A stretch of 64,000 nucleotides of DNA, from contig CP107210.1 of assembly GCA_025757985.1 (NCBI GenBank), positions 2,232,001 to 2,296,000 on the forward strand, read 5' to 3'. The stretch is from Oscillospiraceae bacterium (GTDB lineage Bacteria > Bacillota > Clostridia > Oscillospirales > Ruminococcaceae). Positions 60,822 through 64,000 of the stretch are shown one piece after another. A program made the position numbers and the translations under genes. The notes beneath the pieces are model-generated. The model saw only the letters and a program-made list of their open reading frames with translations. It did not search any database and was not told the origin of the DNA. Position 1 is the first letter of the stretch; every line of letters starts with the position of its first letter.

Positions 60822-61139
60822 GTGAATCAGAACGGATTCACTTTTTCGAGTCAAGATTTTTGGATGAATCAGAAGTGATTCACTCTGAAATATATACGAA
60901 TTTGTATTGGTGTCCAGTTTGATTGCTCACGCCTTGGGAGAGAATATGTTTTGCTAGCATAGCATGTGGTCATCCACATGCACATTTCTGGGGTGTACCC
61001 CAGACCCCCTCGCTGCTCTTGTGTGACGATAGTGACGCAGATGACGCTAATGACGCTGTTTTGGGGATATCCCTATACCATATCCCAGATTCAGCGTCAT
61101 TAGCGTCATCTGCGTCATTCTGATTTCGTGTTTCTCGTA
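60822..61139. repeat. Multi-stem repeat, copy D (complete; 26-bp TGACGCT hairpin)
   Basis: Order of parts: palindromes GTGAATC..GATTCAC (twice), GTTTTGCTAGCATAG, stem GCATGTGG/CCACATGC (60962-60981), stem CTGGGG/CCCCAG, and a long perfect stem whose left arm (61033-61058) has three TGACGC units every 9 bp and right arm (61092-61117) is the exact complement; the 33-base loop includes GGGGATATCCC. Ends with TTTCTCGTA, the same word at which copy B joins the truncated integrase. Confidence 0.88.
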
Positions 61140-61197
61140 GTATCACTATTTTTGTTTTGAGCAGTAGTAAACTGCAAGCGTCATTTCACTATAAGCG

Positions 61198-61283
61198 TGA
61201 CGGTGGTGACGATGGTGACGGTGTTCGTGGGATAGGGTAAAGGGGTATGTCAAAAACATCGTCATCACCGTCAGCATCGTCAT
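61198..61283. repeat. Second 9-bp-period hairpin (TGACGGTGG type)
   Basis: Left arm 61198-61225: TGACGGTGG, TGACGATGG, TGACGGTG. Right arm 61256-61283 is the inverted set (TCACCGTCA-type words) with four mismatches over 28 positions. It follows copy D by 58 bp and is clearly related in design, with a different 3-base filler. Confidence 0.75.
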
Positions 61284-61287
61284 TCTA

Positions 61288-61319
61288 CAGGCAAGCCGTT
61301 TTAATCTGCGGCTTGCCTG
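61288..61319 (+). terminator. Terminator in front of the excisionase region
   Basis: Arms CAGGCAAGCCG and CGGCTTGCCTG, followed by TTTTATTTT. Confidence 0.85.
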
Positions 61320-61710
61320 TTTTATTTTGAGTAATGTGGCAGGGTTTTTGCCCCGTTGCTTGTTAAAATGGATTTAGATATTTTGTAAAAGTGCAAGGGT
61401 TTTTAGCACAATGGGTGATATGCTGGTATTGAAGTGTATTTGGGCATTTAGTCAGATGCGAAATCTTTAAAATATTTTTTCTTTGCGACATATTTGACCG
61501 TTTCTCAGCGGCTATATAGTAGAGGTGCTTTTTCAAAAATTTTGAGGACGGTTGCAAAAATTGCAACTTCTTATCTGTATGATATGATTTGGAATCTTTC
61601 TAAAAATTTGAACTTTTTCTAAACAGTTTAAAAAAACCTCGTAATTTTCGCCGTTCTCAGCGGCTATATAGTAAAGACCTTTTTATAAATTATTTACATA
61701 GGAGGAACCC
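61320..61710 (+). promoter_or_regulatory. AT-rich control region of xis-int with an 18-bp direct repeat
   Basis: No gene. CTCAGCGGCTATATAGTA occurs twice exactly (61504-61521 and 61656-61673), each followed by AAGAC/GAGGTG and a T-run. The word contains a -10-like TATAGT; they may be two tandem promoters or the binding sites of the excisionase or integrase arm domain. GGAGG follows, 6 bp before the excisionase ATG. Confidence 0.6.
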
Positions 61711-61944
61711 ATGAACACGGAATTTCAAAATTTACCCAATGTTGTCAGCCCCAAGGAAGTACAAACTTACTTCGGCATCTCACGCTCGACCACCTACCGC
61801 ATATTCCATGACGCGAGTTTCCCGGCGTTCCACATTGGAAACCGACTGTTAGTGCGGCGGGATGAGTTACTGGACTGGCTGGAAAGGCAAAAGGTCAATA
61901 AAGCCCAAAACGAGAACCCGAAGATTGTCGGGTATGATGAATAG
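61711..61944 (+). CDS. xis: Excisionase-like helix-turn-helix protein
   Basis: 77 residues with the MerR-type winged helix of excisionases: VSPKEVQTYFGISRSTTYRI, FPAFHIGNRLLVRRDELLDW. TAGGAGG 6 bp before the ATG. Located 53 bp before the integrase gene. It should bend DNA at the attachment sites and favour excision. In element 1 (34 kb) this gene has been deleted. Confidence 0.9.
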   Translation: MNTEFQNLPNVVSPKEVQTYFGISRSTTYRIFHDASFPAFHIGNRLLVRRDELLDWLERQKVNKAQNENPKIVGYDE

Positions 61945-61997
61945 CTTTGTGGTCGTACCTGTGGTAGTCTTTATGTCACGAAAGGAGACGATGCACC

Positions 61998-63434
61998 GTG
62001 AAAGATACATCCAAAAAAGCCCTGCGCCGCGGGCATAACGAAGGCAACATCCGCCAGCGTACCGACGGGCGGTGGGAGGTGCGACTGTCAGCCGGAATCG
62101 ACTACAAAACCGGCAAGCCCCGGCGTACATCCACCTGCTGCAACACGCGGCAAGAGGCAATCGCAATCCTGCAGCAGCAAGCCCACGAAGTCCGCACACA
62201 GGGCTGGCGCGATCCTATGTCGGTGACATTGGGCGAATGGTATGAATACTGGCTGGACACCTACATGAAGGACACCGTCAAGCAATCTACTTACGCCAGC
62301 TACCGCAGTTATCTCAACAAGCACTTTTGTGTACTGGGAAAGATTTTATTAAAGAAATTAGAACCGCACACCTTGCAGGAGTTTTACAACTACAAATTTC
62401 GCGAGGAAGGCTTATCCCCCAAGACCTTGCGCAACTACCACATGGCATTGCATAAGTGCTTACAGCAAGCTGTAAAAGAGCATCTACTGGTTTATAATCC
62501 CTGCGATGCCGTGACCCTGCCCAGCGGAGAAAAGCCCGAAATTGTAGTATTTACCAACGACCAGCAGCGGGCGCTGGTGCAAGCCAGCTACCGCCACCGC
62601 TACGGCGTGTTTATCCGCTTAGACCTGTGTACAGGGTTACGCATGGGGGAGCTGCTGGCACTAAAGTGGGAGGACATCGACTTTTCCACCGCTCAACTTC
62701 ATGTTAGGCGTACCATCAACCGCCTTGCCAAGTACGAAGCCCACGACGGCGAAAACAAAACCGAGATCGTATTCGGCACACCCAAAACCAAGAACTCCCG
62801 CCGCACGATTCCGCTGACCCGCACAATGGCAGACGAGCTTGCCCGTTGGAAACAGCAGCAAGCGCAGGACAAGCAGCGGGTAGGGGATAAGTACATCGAC
62901 GATGGCTTCATCGTCACCAACGAGTTTGGACACTACTTTGAGCAGAAAACCTTCAAGGATTACTACGACCGATTGTTGAAGGATGCCAACATCGGACACT
63001 TTACCTTCCACGCCCTGCGCCACACCTTCGCCACCCGTGCGCTGGAGCGCGGCATGGACTACAAAACACTGTCGGCCATTCTCGGCCATTACTCCGTAGC
63101 ATTCACAATGGACACCTATGTCCACAGCATGGACGAACACAAGCGGCGTGAAATGGACAAGATGAACGATATGTTCGGGATGCAGTACAGTATTTCCGTA
63201 GAGAACCGGCCCTACCCTGTACTCTGCACCTTATCCACGGATGGCTGCACTGCCCATGTTCCTGACTTCCCCAAAGTCACCGCACAAGCCCCCACGCTGG
63301 ACGCCGCCCTGCTGGAGGTCAAGCAGCAAATCCAAAAAGCCCTGCGCCAATACAAGAACCCGCCCATTCCCACCAAACAGGAACAGATCGTCGTGCCAAA
63401 CAACAGCGTGTTGGTACTGGTGAAAGCAGGGTAG
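61998..63434 (+). CDS. int: Tyrosine integrase with a C-terminal HicB-like extension
   Basis: 478 residues from a GTG at 61998 (AAAGGAGACG upstream). Order: AP2-like arm-binding region (NIRQRTDGRWEVRLSAGIDY, residues 17-60), SAM-like core-binding domain (about 75-170), catalytic domain with R215 (TGLRMGELLAL), H338, R341 (HALRHTFATRA), H364 (LGHYS) and Y374 (MDTYVH). The family normally ends about 15 residues after the tyrosine; here 84 more (395-478) follow: YPVLCTLSTDGCTAHVPDFP, APTLDAALLEVKQQIQKALR and PPIPTK, which match the HicB antitoxin fold (YPAVFExxDGYxVxFPDLPG, DTLEEALxxAKEAL, IPEPS). The same tail is kept in the truncated copy at 34.4 kb. Inferred to catalyse integration at tRNA-Met. 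The tail's role is unknown. Confidence 0.95.
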   Translation: MKDTSKKALRRGHNEGNIRQRTDGRWEVRLSAGIDYKTGKPRRTSTCCNTRQEAIAILQQQAHEVRTQGWRDPMSVTLGEWYEYWLDTYMKDTVKQSTYASYRSYLNKHFCVLGKILLKKLEPHTLQEFYNYKFREEGLSPKTLRNYHMALHKCLQQAVKEHLLVYNPCDAVTLPSGEKPEIVVFTNDQQRALVQASYRHRYGVFIRLDLCTGLRMGELLALKWEDIDFSTAQLHVRRTINRLAKYEAHDGENKTEIVFGTPKTKNSRRTIPLTRTMADELARWKQQQAQDKQRVGDKYIDDGFIVTNEFGHYFEQKTFKDYYDRLLKDANIGHFTFHALRHTFATRALERGMDYKTLSAILGHYSVAFTMDTYVHSMDEHKRREMDKMNDMFGMQYSISVENRPYPVLCTLSTDGCTAHVPDFPKVTAQAPTLDAALLEVKQQIQKALRQYKNPPIPTKQEQIVVPNNSVLVLVKAG

Positions 63435-63491
63435 GGCAGCCACACCGCACCTATATTTACCCTCCAACTGCGCAAGATTTATCCACAAAAA

Positions 63492-63638
63492 GCGGGTAGA
63501 CTGTTGAAAAATCAGCAGTCTACCCGCAGTTGTTTTTGCGTTTTGGGGTCATTTTGGGGTCAAAGTTACCAGCTTGTTACCACTTTTGCCATAAGGTAGA
63601 AAAAAGCTCGTTGAAACTTGTCGTTTCAACGAGCTTTT
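63492..63638. terminator. Two terminators in the conserved end block of element 2
   Basis: 63492-63527: arms GCGGGTAGACTG and CAGTCTACCCGC. 63602-63638: arms AAAAGCTCGTTGAAAC and GTTTCAACGAGCTTTT, the same as in element 1. Downstream (63639 onward) no tRNA fragment follows, unlike at 37091. Confidence 0.88.
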
Positions 63639-63727
63639 GTTGTCTGAGTGTGACAAAAAAGATACCCACCAAATGCAGTGATTTCTTAAACAACATTTAA
63701 AATTTCAATAAATATTCGAGATGCTCT

Positions 63728-64000
63728 TTAATCTAATATTGCAAAAGACTCGCACGTAATCGTGGCATTTTTCTTTCCGCTATTGGTAATATCACCTACA
63801 ATTTCAACATGATTTCCATGACTATGTGCCTCGATAGCTTTCTCATAATCCACTTTATTCAAATTGGCTGTGATTGTACGAGGCTTATCTTCCTCGTTAA
63901 GATAAACAATTGTGATTTTCCCTGAGTTCCTCTTTTCTGGATCAGGTGAAGATTCGAGTTTTTTTATGCGACCAAATATCTTTGTCTTTGTAGAAATACA
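63728..64000 (-). CDS. C-terminal 90 residues of an unrecognised protein (continues beyond the window)
   Basis: An open frame enters from the right edge and ends with TAA at 63728. The visible part is polar: IFGRIKKLESSPDPEKRNSG, KITIVYLNEEDKPRTITANL and HSHGNHVEIVGDITNSGKKN. It is beta-rich with a charged linker, resembling the small OB- or SH3-like tail of some phage-defence related proteins, but I cannot assign a family. It is AT-rich compared with the glycan genes, as expected for accessory DNA. Confidence 0.7.
   Translation of the reverse strand, partial: CISTKTKIFGRIKKLESSPDPEKRNSGKITIVYLNEEDKPRTITANLNKVDYEKAIEAHSHGNHVEIVGDITNSGKKNATITCESFAILD

Noticed and set aside
34130..61139. The multi-stem repeats as CRISPR-like arrays
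   Set aside because: The 9-bp TGACGC words are too short and in inverted sets; there are no unique spacers.

Overview
The window looks like a chromosomal segment of a GC-rich, low-motility gut Firmicute, most likely an Oscillospiraceae/Ruminococcaceae member of the Faecalibacterium-Gemmiger-Subdoligranulum type. The reasons are strong GGAGG ribosome sites, GC-rich codon use, short lipoprotein signals of the MKKKNAAALMAAA type, many glycan-utilization operons with carbohydrate ABC transporters and AraC/LacI regulators, and a compact type II-C CRISPR-Cas9. This assignment is by eye and has not been tested by search.

Layout. 1-4.05 kb: a FecCD-type metal/oxyanion ABC importer (binding protein cut by the window edge, permease, ATPase), a ModE-like regulator and an NTPase-MocA fusion; together they read as a molybdenum/tungsten uptake and cofactor locus. 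4.1-11.25 kb (minus): GH112 galacto-N-biose/lacto-N-biose phosphorylase, a sugar ABC transporter, a small helical protein and a beta-helix protein, with a divergent AraC regulator. 12.65-24.1 kb: plant pectin/xylan and galactoside genes (GH2 LacZ, GH28-like, RhaM, GH105, CE4-like, GH115), broken at 20.1-21.95 kb by a cluster of gene fragments. 24.5-28.6 kb: a complete effector side of a type II-C CRISPR system (5 repeats/4 spacers, Cas9 with all catalytic residues, tracrRNA with its promoter) whose adaptation genes have collapsed into one short cas1-cas2 fusion. 28.55-37.1 kb: decayed mobile elements (tnpV, mobC and AlbA-type remnants, an orphan BceB permease, a 5'-truncated integrase) carrying an intact AbiEi/AbiEii toxin-antitoxin pair and ending at a 45-bp copy of a tRNA-Met 3' half. 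37.8-49.5 kb: glycoside locus GPH symporter-GH39-GH2-GH78(deleted), AraC, GH1 and GH3. 51.4-60.5 kb: cellobiose locus LacI-binding protein-two permeases, divergent GH94 cellobiose phosphorylase, and GH1. 60.6-64 kb: a second integrative module with excisionase, complete integrase with a HicB-like C-terminal extension, and a partial gene at the edge.

Two things stand out beyond ordinary annotation. First, a multi-stem repeat of about 320 bp occurs in three clear copies and one degenerate copy (near 33.8, 34.1, 49.6 and 60.8 kb). It contains TGACGCT units at a 9-bp period that fold into a 26-bp hairpin, and two copies sit beside integrase genes. Second, many loci show deletion junctions that keep a reading frame (cas1-cas2, GH78 twice, oxidoreductase-BceA, MATE-glycosidase), so this stretch appears to have been reshaped by repeated internal deletions, or by assembly collapse, which should be excluded.
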